64,000 bases of DNA from JAUWVG01 sp964633715 (GTDB lineage: Bacteria > Acidobacteriota > Aminicenantia > Aminicenantales > Aminicenantaceae), in assembly GCA_964633715.1 (NCBI GenBank), contig CAZWHQ010000016.1:1-64000 (forward strand). The letters run 5' to 3'. Of this stretch, positions 35,683-43,600 are shown in pieces; the stretch's first letter is position 1, and each line of letters opens with the position of its first letter. The position numbers and the translations under genes were made by a program. A model generated the notes under the pieces. It did not search any database. It had not been told where the DNA came from and was given only the letters and a program-made list of their open reading frames with translations.

Positions 35683-36207
35683 TTGAAATTTTTTTTAATA
35701 AATTTTAAGCTAAAGCAAGTGATAAGAAAAAAATGTATTCTCATCTGCTCTATGGCGCTTCTCCTTTTATCGTTTTCCTGTTTTGGCTCTGAATATGGAG
35801 AAGATGTTTCAGAGGATAGATCCTTTGGTTCCTTACAGAAATCGCTGCTGATTCCCGGATGGGGACAGGTTGCCGAAAAAAAATATGTTAAGGGAGCGGC
35901 ATTTTTGTCCGCGGAAATCTTCTGTCTGTACAAAATTTTCGAAAATAATCACAGGGGCAATAAAAACTACCTTCTGTATAAAGAGGCCGGAAATGCCGAG
36001 GATGTCATAAAATATCGAGATTTAACCGAAAAATATGACAAGCGAAGAAATCTCTTCATTTTAGGGGCTTTTGGAATTTGGGCTGTTAATTTAATCGATA
36101 TCTATATCTTTGTTAATAACAAAGACAATAAGGAGAAAAATTTCAACATTCAACTCGAGAGCGGCCAGAACAGGATGTTTGGTTTCACTCTGTCCTTTAA
36201 TTTTTGA
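35683..36207 (+). CDS. DUF5683-like small membrane protein
   Basis: 174 aa from a TTG at 35683 behind AAGGATGA; a GTG at 35719 is an in-frame alternative, and there is no ATG before the signal sequence. Signal peptide near residues 17-37 ('ILICSMALLLLSFSCFG', a possible lipobox-like Cys). The core 'SLLIPGWGQVAEKKYVKGA' is the DUF5683 hallmark, followed by two membrane segments ('FLSAEIFCLYKIF', 'LFILGAFGIWAVNLIDIYIF') and a C-terminal beta strand ending 'FGFTLSFNF'. Function unknown; such proteins are common in envelope clusters of Bacteroidetes-like and Acidobacteria-like genomes. Stop is 41 bases before the DsrE-like start. Confidence 0.65.
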   Translation: MKFFLINFKLKQVIRKKCILICSMALLLLSFSCFGSEYGEDVSEDRSFGSLQKSLLIPGWGQVAEKKYVKGAAFLSAEIFCLYKIFENNHRGNKNYLLYKEAGNAEDVIKYRDLTEKYDKRRNLFILGAFGIWAVNLIDIYIFVNNKDNKEKNFNIQLESGQNRMFGFTLSFNF

Positions 36208-36248
36208 CTTTTTCCGATAATCAGAAAACTATACAAAGGAGTTTTCCT

Positions 36249-36731
36249 GTGGCAGAAGAAAAAAAGAAAAAAGTATCTCTGGTGGTGTTCAGCGGCGATC
36301 TGGATAAGTTATTTGGCGCTTTTATTATTGCGACAAGCGCAGCTGCAGCCAACATGGATGTGACTATGTTTTTTACTTTTTGGGGTTTGAGAGCACTCAA
36401 GAAAAAAGTGAGGACAGGGAAAGGCCTGATCGGTCGGATGCTCGGTTTGATGTATGGAGGTGATATTAACCGGGCGTCTCCGAGCAAGATGAGTTTTTTC
36501 GGGATCGGGCGATGGATGTTCAAAAAGATGATGAAAGCCAAAAATGTCCCCTCTCTTTCTGTCCTCAGGCAGACCGCTATCGACCTCGGTGTGAAACTCT
36601 ACGGGTGTCAGATGAGTATGGAAGTCATGGAAATCCCAAAAGATAAAATGATCGATGACGTCACCGCCTGCGTGGGCGCCGCTTTTTATGTAGATTTGGC
36701 ACAGCAGTCCGATATTTCACTCTTTATTTAG
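36249..36731 (+). CDS. DsrE/DsrF/DrsH-like sulfurtransferase-family protein
   Basis: 160 aa from a GTG at 36249, which AAGGAG precedes by seven bases; the frame extends to a TTG at 36204 but without a site. Alpha/beta fold: 'KKVSLVVFSGDLDKLFGAFIIA' start, 'AAAANMDVTMFFTFWGLRAL', and the single conserved Cys in 'GVKLYGCQMSMEVM', the position that carries persulfide in DsrE-like proteins. 'SDISLFI' closes the fold. This subgroup (DsrE2/peroxiredoxin-family-like) is usually paired with TusA and rhodanese-type proteins for sulfur trafficking; here the TusA partner seems to be decayed directly downstream. Confidence 0.85.
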   Translation: MAEEKKKKVSLVVFSGDLDKLFGAFIIATSAAAANMDVTMFFTFWGLRALKKKVRTGKGLIGRMLGLMYGGDINRASPSKMSFFGIGRWMFKKMMKAKNVPSLSVLRQTAIDLGVKLYGCQMSMEVMEIPKDKMIDDVTACVGAAFYVDLAQQSDISLFI

Positions 36732-36747
36732 TCTGACGGAGAACAAA

Positions 36748-36882
36748 ATGAGTAAAGATATACCAATGGCGATGAAATTAGATATCGAGGGCTTTTTGTG
36801 GCCCTTCCGGCGGTTAAATTTGTTCGCTTCCATAGATACACCCAAGTTTCACAAAAATATTTTCTTTTCTGAAAACACATGA
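36748..36882 (+). pseudogene. Probable TusA-family relic (44-codon frame)
   Basis: A start ATG with GGAG seven bases upstream follows the DsrE-like stop by 16 bases. The frame reads 'MKLDIEGFLWPFRRL', which recalls the TusA opening 'LDxxGLxCPxPxL', but the catalytic Cys is Trp and the reading ends after 44 residues where TusA needs about 75. A one-base slip near the 'TTGTGGCCC' stretch would restore a Cys. Position after DsrE matches common DsrE-TusA pairs. A short unrelated gene cannot be excluded. Confidence 0.4.
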
Positions 36883-36887
36883 TAAAC

Positions 36888-36905
36888 TACCTCAGTCGTG
36901 AGGTA
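36888..36905. promoter_or_regulatory. Palindrome TACCTCA-GTCG-TGAGGTA upstream of the beta-oxidation operon
   Basis: Seven-base perfect arms around four bases, 136 bp before the thiolase start, in the AT-rich 309-bp gap after the DsrE-like gene. It may be an operator for the acyl-CoA operon or the stem of a weak terminator for the upstream unit (no T tract follows at once). The rest of the gap holds the TusA-like relic, T-rich runs, and a strong ribosome site (AAGGAGG) before the thiolase; no clear promoter. Confidence 0.35.
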
Positions 36906-37040
36906 TCCACTAACTGATATATCATATATTTTTTCTTTTCTATTAAAATCCAGACAGAGAGAAAACGGGGATATCTCTATCGATTTTTTTGCTTTTATCT
37001 TTTTTTCCGCGAATTATATTTAACTTAGAAGGAGGATTTT

Positions 37041-38225
37041 ATGGGTGATATTGTTATAGCCAGTGCGGTCAGGACTGCGGGTGGCAGTTTCGGAGGTTCA
37101 TTTAAGAAGACCTCGGCTGTTGAGTTAGGCGCTTTGATTCTTCCTGAGGCCGTAAGGAGAGCGGGCATCGAATCCAATCAGATCGATGAAGTGGTTTTTG
37201 GAACCGGTTGGCAGGCAGGTTTAGGGCCAAATATCGGCCGGCTGGCCACAGTTCAAGGAGGCCTGCCCATTGAAGTGCCAGCCTTTACCGTCAATAAGCG
37301 GTGTGGCTCCTCTCTTCGTGCGACTACTCTGGCCGTTCAGTTGATTAAGGCGGGAGATGCCCAAGCTGTTCTTGTTGGAGGTTCAGAAAATTCTTCACAG
37401 GTTCCCTATATCGCACAAGGAGCCAGATGGGGAAATCGGATGGGAGATGGGAAGCTGATAGACATTCTGCACAAGGATGGTTTTATGTGTCCTCTGGCCG
37501 GACATCTCATGGGAAACACGGCGGAAACTCTGGTTGAGCAGTACAAGATCAGCCGTGAGGAACAGGACGAATGGGCGGCCGGAAGTCAGTCAAAGGCTGT
37601 CAAAGCCAACCTAGAAGGCAAGTTCAAAAACGAGATTATGCCGGTGGAGATTCCAGTGAGGAAGGGAGATCCGGTTGTCTTTGATTCAGAGGAAATTCCC
37701 AGGGATGGTGTGACAACCGAGAAGCTGGCTAAACTGAAACCGGTGTTTAAAAAAGACGGAACGGTTACTGCTGGAAACAGCTGTGCGCTCTGCGATGCGG
37801 CCGCTGCGCTTGTAGTCATGACAAAAGAGAAAGCGGATGAACTAGGAGTCAAACCTTTGGCACGTTTTGTTTCCTACGCGCATGCTGGAGTGGATCCTAA
37901 AATCATGGGGATTGGTCCAGTACCTGCAGTCCAGGAAGCTCTGGACAAAGCCGGATTGGGACTTGCGGATATCGATATCATCGAGCTCAACGAGGCTTTT
38001 GCTGCCCAGATACTTGCTGTAGAGAGGGAATTGAAGTGGGATCGTGAGAAGGTCAATGTTCATGGTGGAGCTATCGCCCTCGGCCATCCTGTGGGAGCGA
38101 CGGGTGCGAAGATCCTTACAACTCTGCTGTATGCATTAAAGGACAGAGATAAAAATCTGGGCATGGTCAGCCTATGTATCGGGGGCGGTCAGGGTGTGGC
38201 CATAGTGCTTGAGAGAATGAACTAA
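37041..38225 (+). CDS. Acetyl-CoA C-acetyltransferase (thiolase)
   Basis: 394 aa. Nucleophile Cys88 in 'VNKRCGSSLRAT', His in 'LNEAFAAQ' neighbourhood and 'GGAIALGHPVGATGAK', second Cys in 'LCIGGGQGVA': a complete thiolase II. Condenses or cleaves acetoacetyl-CoA. AAGGAGG lies seven bases before the ATG. First of four tightly spaced genes whose products together convert an acyl-CoA to acetyl-CoA; in the reverse direction they could serve butyrate synthesis. Cytoplasmic. Confidence 0.93.
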   Translation: MGDIVIASAVRTAGGSFGGSFKKTSAVELGALILPEAVRRAGIESNQIDEVVFGTGWQAGLGPNIGRLATVQGGLPIEVPAFTVNKRCGSSLRATTLAVQLIKAGDAQAVLVGGSENSSQVPYIAQGARWGNRMGDGKLIDILHKDGFMCPLAGHLMGNTAETLVEQYKISREEQDEWAAGSQSKAVKANLEGKFKNEIMPVEIPVRKGDPVVFDSEEIPRDGVTTEKLAKLKPVFKKDGTVTAGNSCALCDAAAALVVMTKEKADELGVKPLARFVSYAHAGVDPKIMGIGPVPAVQEALDKAGLGLADIDIIELNEAFAAQILAVERELKWDREKVNVHGGAIALGHPVGATGAKILTTLLYALKDRDKNLGMVSLCIGGGQGVAIVLERMN

Positions 38226-38237
38226 AAGGAGAATATT

Positions 38238-39089
38238 ATGGATATCCAAAAGCCATTTGTACTGGGAGCGGGAATCATGGGTGCCGGAATCGGACAGCTT
38301 TGCGCTCAGAAAGGATATGATGTGGACATCGTCGATATCTCCGATGATGTTCTAGACAAAGCGAAGGCCAAGGTTCAAAAAGGCATGGAACGACGGATCG
38401 AAAAGGGAAAAATCATACAGGAGGACATGGAGTCCGTTCTCTCCCGTATGCACTGGTCCATTGATATAGAAAAAGCTGGGGATAGTGATTTTGTCATTGA
38501 AGCTGTTCTGGAAAAGATGGACCTTAAAAAGGAAATATTTGAGAAATTTTCTTCCATCTGCTCACCTGAGACAATTCTTGCCACGAACACCACAGCTCTT
38601 TCGATAAGTGAAATTGCCTCGTCCGCAACAGATCCGGAGCGTGTTATTGGGATGCATTTTTTCAATCCGGCTGTCATCATGAAATTGGTGGAAATCATCC
38701 GCGGGGACGAAACTTCGGATGAAACTGTTGATAAGGCAAAGGCCTTTGCAGAAAAGCTGGGTAAAGTCCCGATTGCCACTTTTAAGGAAGCTCCGGCAGG
38801 TATTGTCAGTCGAGTTTTGGCCGGACTGCTCAATGAGGCTGCAACGGTTTTTGCGGATGGGATTGCAGCCCCACAGGACATCGATGATGCCATGAAATTG
38901 GGAGCCGGTTTACCCATGGGACCTCTGGCTCTGATAGATATGATCGGTCTCGATATTCATCTGGCCAAGATGGAAACTCTTTACACCAAGCTCAAAGATG
39001 AACGCTATAGGCCGCCCACAATTATTAAGGATATGGTGGCTCAGGGAAAACTCGGGAAAAAAACCGGAGAGGGTTTCTATAAATATTAA
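38238..39089 (+). CDS. 3-hydroxybutyryl-CoA dehydrogenase
   Basis: 283 aa. NAD loop 'VLGAGIMGAGIGQLCAQKG' (about 7-25), 'NTTALSISEIASSATDPERVIG' and catalytic 'GMHFFNPAVIMKLVEIIRG', then the all-helical C-terminal domain ending 'GKLGKKTGEGFYKY'. Single-domain length as in clostridial Hbd, so short-chain 3-hydroxyacyl-CoA is the expected substrate. Twelve bases after the thiolase, with AAGGAG before the ATG. Confidence 0.93.
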   Translation: MDIQKPFVLGAGIMGAGIGQLCAQKGYDVDIVDISDDVLDKAKAKVQKGMERRIEKGKIIQEDMESVLSRMHWSIDIEKAGDSDFVIEAVLEKMDLKKEIFEKFSSICSPETILATNTTALSISEIASSATDPERVIGMHFFNPAVIMKLVEIIRGDETSDETVDKAKAFAEKLGKVPIATFKEAPAGIVSRVLAGLLNEAATVFADGIAAPQDIDDAMKLGAGLPMGPLALIDMIGLDIHLAKMETLYTKLKDERYRPPTIIKDMVAQGKLGKKTGEGFYKY

Positions 39090-39128
39090 TAACTGTGAAT
39101 TTTACCAAGTGAGTATAAGGAGATTGCC

Positions 39129-40283
39129 ATGGACTTTGATTTGAACGAAGAACAAAGAATGATCCAGGAGACGATCCGAAAATTTGCCGATGAGGAGATA
39201 GCGCCTGTAGCGAGTGAAAACGACAAAAAAGCCCATTTTCCACGGGATGTCTTTGAAAAATTGGCTGCTCTGGGTTTTATGGGAACCCCTATTCCTGAGG
39301 AATACGGAGGAGCCGGATTTGATTTTATCAGCCATGCGATTGTGGCCGAGGAAGTCGGCCGTGTGGACTCTTCTTTGAGGGGAACCTATTCCGTACAGGT
39401 GTCTCTTGTTGAACTTCCCATCTTTAAGTTTGCCAATGAAGAGCAGAAGAAAAAATATTTGCCTAAACTTACAAGTGGAGAATGGATCGGCTGCTTTGGA
39501 CTCACGGAACCCAATGCGGGAAGCGACCCTGCTTCCATGGTCACGTCCGCTGTCGAAGATGGGGACTCTTATGTCCTCAACGGGCAGAAAACCTGGATCA
39601 CAAATGCCGGACTTGCGGACCTGGCCATCGTTTATGCAAAAACAGATAAAGAGGCCGGGCCGAGGGGCATCACGGCTTTTTTTGTGGAGAGGGGGATGGA
39701 GGGATTTTCCACCCGGGATCTTCATGACAAACTAGGGCTCCGGGCATCAAATACAGGAGAAATCTTTCTGGAAAACTGCCGGGTTCCCAAGAGCCATATC
39801 ATGGGGGAGCTGAATAAGGGATTTAAAGTTGCCATGGGAACTCTGGATTTTGGCCGCTACACTGTTGCGGCAGGCTGCGTCGGTTCAGCACAGGGGTGTA
39901 TTGACATCTGTAAAAAATATGTAAAAGAAAGAGTCCAATTTGGGAAACCCGTGGGAGGATTTCAACTTGTCCAGCAGATGATTGCCGATATGGTTGTCGA
40001 ATGTGAAGCCGGACGGCTGCTCGTCTATCGTGCGGGACATCTTAAAAATAAAGGGCTTCCCAATACTCGCGAAACCTCTATTGCAAAATACTACTGCAGT
40101 GAAATGGTCAATCGCGTGGCCTACAAGGCCGTGCAACTTCACGGGGGATATGGATTCTCCGGCGAATACGATGTGGAACGCTTCTACCGCGATGCCCGGA
40201 TCAACACACTCTATGAGGGGACGTCACAGATTCAACAGCTCATCATCGGCGCCTATGAACTCGGATTAAAAGCCTTTGTCTGA
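39129..40283 (+). CDS. Acyl-CoA dehydrogenase, glutaryl-CoA dehydrogenase-like
   Basis: 384 aa flavoprotein. Catalytic Glu in 'TLYEGTSQIQQL', flavin contacts in 'GCFGLTEPNAGSDPASM' and 'KTWITNAGLADLAIV'. The stretch 'VDSSLRGTYSVQVSLVELPI' aligns by memory with '[20 protein letters not shown]' of glutaryl-CoA dehydrogenase, including the Arg that holds the distal carboxylate, and the 'GCFGLTEPN' block is likewise GCDH-like. Glutaryl-CoA would give crotonyl-CoA, which the neighbours take to acetyl-CoA. A butyryl-CoA dehydrogenase is the alternative. No ETF genes are in the window, so electrons must leave through a partner encoded elsewhere. Confidence 0.85.
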   Translation: MDFDLNEEQRMIQETIRKFADEEIAPVASENDKKAHFPRDVFEKLAALGFMGTPIPEEYGGAGFDFISHAIVAEEVGRVDSSLRGTYSVQVSLVELPIFKFANEEQKKKYLPKLTSGEWIGCFGLTEPNAGSDPASMVTSAVEDGDSYVLNGQKTWITNAGLADLAIVYAKTDKEAGPRGITAFFVERGMEGFSTRDLHDKLGLRASNTGEIFLENCRVPKSHIMGELNKGFKVAMGTLDFGRYTVAAGCVGSAQGCIDICKKYVKERVQFGKPVGGFQLVQQMIADMVVECEAGRLLVYRAGHLKNKGLPNTRETSIAKYYCSEMVNRVAYKAVQLHGGYGFSGEYDVERFYRDARINTLYEGTSQIQQLIIGAYELGLKAFV

Positions 40284-40300
40284 AAGGGAGGAAATAGATC

Positions 40301-41080
40301 ATGTATACGACCCTGCTATATGAAAAAAAAGAAACAATTGGGATATTGACGATAAACCGCCCTGACAAAATGAATGCTCTGTCCAATCAACTGACATCAG
40401 AGTTGAAGTTGGTCTTGGAAAAAATCGAAGAAGACGAAAATTTGAGAGTCCTCATTATTACCGGGGCTGGAGACAAAGCGTTTGTGGCGGGTGCCGATAT
40501 CAACGAGCTTGTCATCCGGGATGCCAAAATGGGGTGGAAAGTGTCGAAAGAAAGGCAGGATCTATTTTCTCGGATTGAAAATTTAGCTGTTCCCGTTATT
40601 GCCGCTGTTAACGGATATGCATTGGGCGGAGGACTGGAATTGGCACTTGCCTGTTCCATCCGGATGTGTTCGGAACGGGCCCAGTTTGGAGCTCCCGAGG
40701 TCAAACTGGGAATCATCCCGGGAGACGGAGGGACACAGCGCCTTCCCAGGCTTGTCGGTTTGGGCCGGGCCATGGAACTGATCCTGTCTGGTGACTTTAT
40801 CGATGCTCAAGAAGCCTTCCGGATCGGGCTGGCCAACAAAGTTGTTCCCCATGAAGAGTTGATGGAAAAAACTCTGGAGCTGGCCAATAAAATTGCGTCC
40901 CGGCCGCCGCTTGCCGTCCAATTTGCCAAGGAGGCTGTGAACCGCCATGTCGGAGGAGGGATGGAATCCGGATATGCCCTTGAATCCTTTCTTCATGCCC
41001 TTTCCTGTACGACGGAAGATAAAAAAGAGGGTGTTTCGGCGTTTTTAGAAAAACGAAAAGGTCAGTTCAAGGGAAAATAA
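40301..41080 (+). CDS. Enoyl-CoA hydratase (crotonase)
   Basis: 259 aa. Oxyanion-hole and catalytic segments are standard: 'FVAGADINEL', 'GYALGGGLELALACSIRM' with the first Glu, and 'FGAPEVKLGIIPGDGGTQRLPR' with the second Glu. Both catalytic glutamates and the G-rich second loop are kept, so short-chain enoyl-CoA hydration is expected. AGGGAGG lies eleven bases before the ATG. Last gene of the operon; it converges on the AlkZ-like gene with only six bases between stops. Confidence 0.92.
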   Translation: MYTTLLYEKKETIGILTINRPDKMNALSNQLTSELKLVLEKIEEDENLRVLIITGAGDKAFVAGADINELVIRDAKMGWKVSKERQDLFSRIENLAVPVIAAVNGYALGGGLELALACSIRMCSERAQFGAPEVKLGIIPGDGGTQRLPRLVGLGRAMELILSGDFIDAQEAFRIGLANKVVPHEELMEKTLELANKIASRPPLAVQFAKEAVNRHVGGGMESGYALESFLHALSCTTEDKKEGVSAFLEKRKGQFKGK

Positions 41081-41086
41081 AGAGTC

Positions 41087-42259
41087 CTAAGATTCTTTTA
41101 AAGGAGACATAACACCTCCGGCTGTTCTCTTATCCAGTGGTTTCATCGATTTACATGGCTTCAACTTGATTTCCTCTCCGGAGATGAATCGTCCTGTCTT
41201 CTCGGCCTGAGTTTTGAGTTTGTTTTTTGTTTCTTGCTCGATGTTTTTAAAGAGGAGATATTTGAATAGGGGGGGATCAAAATCCCATATTCCAACGACT
41301 TTACCTGCATAAAGGATGGTTGTTGTGGCATTTCCGGAGCGGTCGAAGACATAGCTGTAAAATTTTTTTTCGAGATACCTGTCCCTGATTTTGTATCCCA
41401 TCAGATAAGGATCCAGACAGGGAAGAATATTTACTGTATTGTTTTCTTGATTCTGAAAGTGTTTTAACCAGTCTGACTGAGAGGAATGAATAAAAAACTG
41501 GCCTTCAAGGCCGGATATTTTTATTGTGGTCAATTCCTCTTGAATCTCTTTTAGTGATTCTCTCACTCGGCTTTTTGGATATCCCGTCCACCAGGTTATA
41601 TCGGTTTCAGTCACGGGCCCATAATTTGTGATGTACTGTTTGATCACAAAACACAATGCCTCTTTTTCCTTGACTATCTTCTTGTCCATATTTGGAAAGT
41701 ACTCTTTAAATGAATAATACGTGTGAAGACTGCTCTTCCATCCCGATTTTGGAGCCCCTCTGATAAGAAGGCCTTGAAAGCTCATCATCCTTACGATGTA
41801 CATCAAGTTGGGGACAGCGCCCATTTCAGCTTTGAGTTCATTGAGGGTTTTTCCTCGATTCTTAAGAATATCGAGAATTTTTTTCGCCGTGCTTTTATAT
41901 TCTTTCTGGGATAACTGCAGATATTTTAAATGCTGTTCTGTCAAAATTTTAACGTTTCTTTGTACGGCCGCAAAGGCAGTAGGGAGCATGTCTGCAGGGA
42001 GTATGAACATCGTCTTTCTCACATAGGTCATTTTGGCAAGAGCTTTTTTTTGATAGAGTTCTTCCTTTAGGGTTTTTTGAGCAAATGAATTTGTACGGGC
42101 AAGAAGCGATAGATAGGGCGTTGTCGCGTTAGTGGCATGGAGTCCCCCTATGTCTCTTGTGATTTGGACTATGTCGTCGATTTTTGAATCTTCAGAGAGG
42201 TGCTGTTTGGCAAGGATAAAACAGTTGGCCGCCTTGAGGCTGAAGGAGCTGTTTGTCAT
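41087..42259 (-). CDS. AlkZ/YcaQ-like winged-helix DNA-binding protein (HTH_42)
   Basis: 390 aa. Family pattern: 'ITRDIGGLHATNATTPYLSLLAR' at the N-terminus, winged-helix segments such as 'GPVTETDITWWTGYPKSRVR', and 'NILPCLDPYLMGYKIRDRY' towards the C-terminus. AlkZ-type glycosylases carry a Gln-x-Gln/Asp motif just where this protein reads 'LHATN', so the catalytic residues known from AlkZ/YcaQ appear to be replaced and glycosylase action is uncertain. Cytoplasmic, DNA binding likely. Seven bases from the zinc dehydrogenase upstream, so co-transcribed. Confidence 0.75.
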   Translation of the reverse strand: MTNSSFSLKAANCFILAKQHLSEDSKIDDIVQITRDIGGLHATNATTPYLSLLARTNSFAQKTLKEELYQKKALAKMTYVRKTMFILPADMLPTAFAAVQRNVKILTEQHLKYLQLSQKEYKSTAKKILDILKNRGKTLNELKAEMGAVPNLMYIVRMMSFQGLLIRGAPKSGWKSSLHTYYSFKEYFPNMDKKIVKEKEALCFVIKQYITNYGPVTETDITWWTGYPKSRVRESLKEIQEELTTIKISGLEGQFFIHSSQSDWLKHFQNQENNTVNILPCLDPYLMGYKIRDRYLEKKFYSYVFDRSGNATTTILYAGKVVGIWDFDPPLFKYLLFKNIEQETKNKLKTQAEKTGRFISGEEIKLKPCKSMKPLDKRTAGGVMSPLKES

Positions 42260-42265
42260 AAAGGT

Positions 42266-43294
42266 TTAAAAAACGATAATGGATCTTAAGGATTCTCCCT
42301 TTCTCAGCAGATCAAACGCGTCATTGATTTCCGTAAGCTTAAATCTGTGTGTGACAACGGGTTCGAGCTGGATCTTGCCTGTCCGGACCATTTCGATGAT
42401 CTTCGGGTAGTCTACAGGCCTGCAGCCCAGGGAGCCTTTGATTTCGATTTCCCGGAACATCAACCGTCCGGCATTAACAGGAACATTGTGATGTGTATAG
42501 CCGACCTGGCAGTGGCATCCTCCGGCCTTCACCGCGGCTGGTCCCAGTTCAATGGTGCTGGGATTACCGATAGCTTCTATGGAAATGTCGGCACCTCCGC
42601 CGGTCAAGCTTCTTATTTCTTTGAGAATGGCTTTATCTTCTTTATCTTTGGCATTTATTGTGTGGAGTGCGCCGAGTTTTTTAGCGGTTTCCAGTTTAAA
42701 TTCCTTTATGTCGACAGCAATAACAGAACCTCCAGCTGCTGCGGCGACCTGGACAACGTTCATTCCCACTCCACCACAGCCAAAAACCACCACACTGTCG
42801 CCGGGTTTGACTTGTGCTCTGTTTTTAACGGCATGGAACGGAGTGGAAATGGCATCGGCGATGATGCTTGATTCCTCAAGGGGAAGGTCTTCGGGGAGAT
42901 GCTGGCAGTCTTTGGCTGGGACCTTGGTGTATTCGGCATAGGCGCCGTCTATATGATTGCCCAGCATGACCATATTGAAGCAGATGTTTTCCCGGCCTAA
43001 TCGACAGTTGTCGCAGTGACCACAAGAGAAGACTGGGGGAATGAGCACTCGATCACCGGCAGAAAAATTGGTCACGTCAGCCCCGACCTCTTCGACAATT
43101 CCCGAGGGTTCATGCCCCAGAATCATGGGCGGTTTCTTAAAAGTTGGCACTCCATGATCGATGTAGTGAGCGTCGGTATTGCATACGCCGCAGGCAGCCA
43201 GTTTGACCAAAATTTCATGGGATTCTATTTTTGGCGTTTCGACATCCTCGATTTTGAGGGGTTGATTAGGTCCGTGAAATACGGCAGCTTTCAT
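42266..43294 (-). CDS. Zinc-dependent alcohol dehydrogenase (MDR family)
   Basis: 342 aa. Catalytic zinc ligands in 'CGVCNTDAHYIDHG' and 'ILGHEPSGIVEEVG'; structural zinc Cys quartet in 'CGHCDNCRLGRENIC'; NAD loop 'VVVFGCGGVGMNVVQVAAAAG' with Asp at the end of the next strand ('IAVDI'), favouring NAD. The next upstream gene on this strand is a dienoyl-CoA-hydratase-like crotonase, so a hydroxyacyl-CoA such as 6-hydroxycyclohexenecarbonyl-CoA is a possible substrate, but ordinary alcohols or diols are equally open. AAGGAGG is present close to the ATG. Confidence 0.85.
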   Translation of the reverse strand: MKAAVFHGPNQPLKIEDVETPKIESHEILVKLAACGVCNTDAHYIDHGVPTFKKPPMILGHEPSGIVEEVGADVTNFSAGDRVLIPPVFSCGHCDNCRLGRENICFNMVMLGNHIDGAYAEYTKVPAKDCQHLPEDLPLEESSIIADAISTPFHAVKNRAQVKPGDSVVVFGCGGVGMNVVQVAAAAGGSVIAVDIKEFKLETAKKLGALHTINAKDKEDKAILKEIRSLTGGGADISIEAIGNPSTIELGPAAVKAGGCHCQVGYTHHNVPVNAGRLMFREIEIKGSLGCRPVDYPKIIEMVRTGKIQLEPVVTHRFKLTEINDAFDLLRKGESLRSIIVF

Positions 43295-43600
43295 CTTATT
43301 ATTCCTCCTTCGAAAATTATTAATATTTTTCCATTTCTGAACAATTCACGAGTCTAGAATGCCTCAGATGTGCGGCGTCGACGGATGAAGCTGTACTCTT
43401 GTACTGCAAACCGTCCCAACCTAACCCGCGTCGCAACAAAGCAGATGAGGTATTATCGGCTCGCCTCCTTGGGGGATAAAAATGTCGATTGTGGATAAAA
43501 AGTCTAAAGATAAAAGAAGGCTTCAAGTTGTCTTGTTGAAAATTTAAAGAAATATCTGAAAATTTCAAAATTGTTCTAAACATCGACATTTTTATATGAA
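43295..43600. other. 306-bp gap with a 14-bp inverted repeat pair; no gene seen
   Basis: Between two minus-strand genes. The left half (43358-43475) is GC-rich and unlike its surroundings, framed loosely by CCTCA and TGAGG, with no convincing reading frame. The right half is bounded by perfect 14-bp inverted copies, ATAAAAATGTCGAT at 43476-43489 and its complement at 43582-43595, enclosing an AT-rich 92-bp core. It may be a small mobile element remnant or an untranslated RNA; I found no tRNA-like fold. Confidence 0.5.

Noticed and set aside
39102..39725. 207-codon minus-strand frame opposite the acyl-CoA dehydrogenase
   Set aside because: Antisense shadow of a fully conserved enzyme; no supporting start.
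43320..43589. 89-codon minus-strand frame in the gap at 43.3-43.6 kb
   Set aside because: No ribosome site, no family resemblance, and it spans the inverted-repeat pair.
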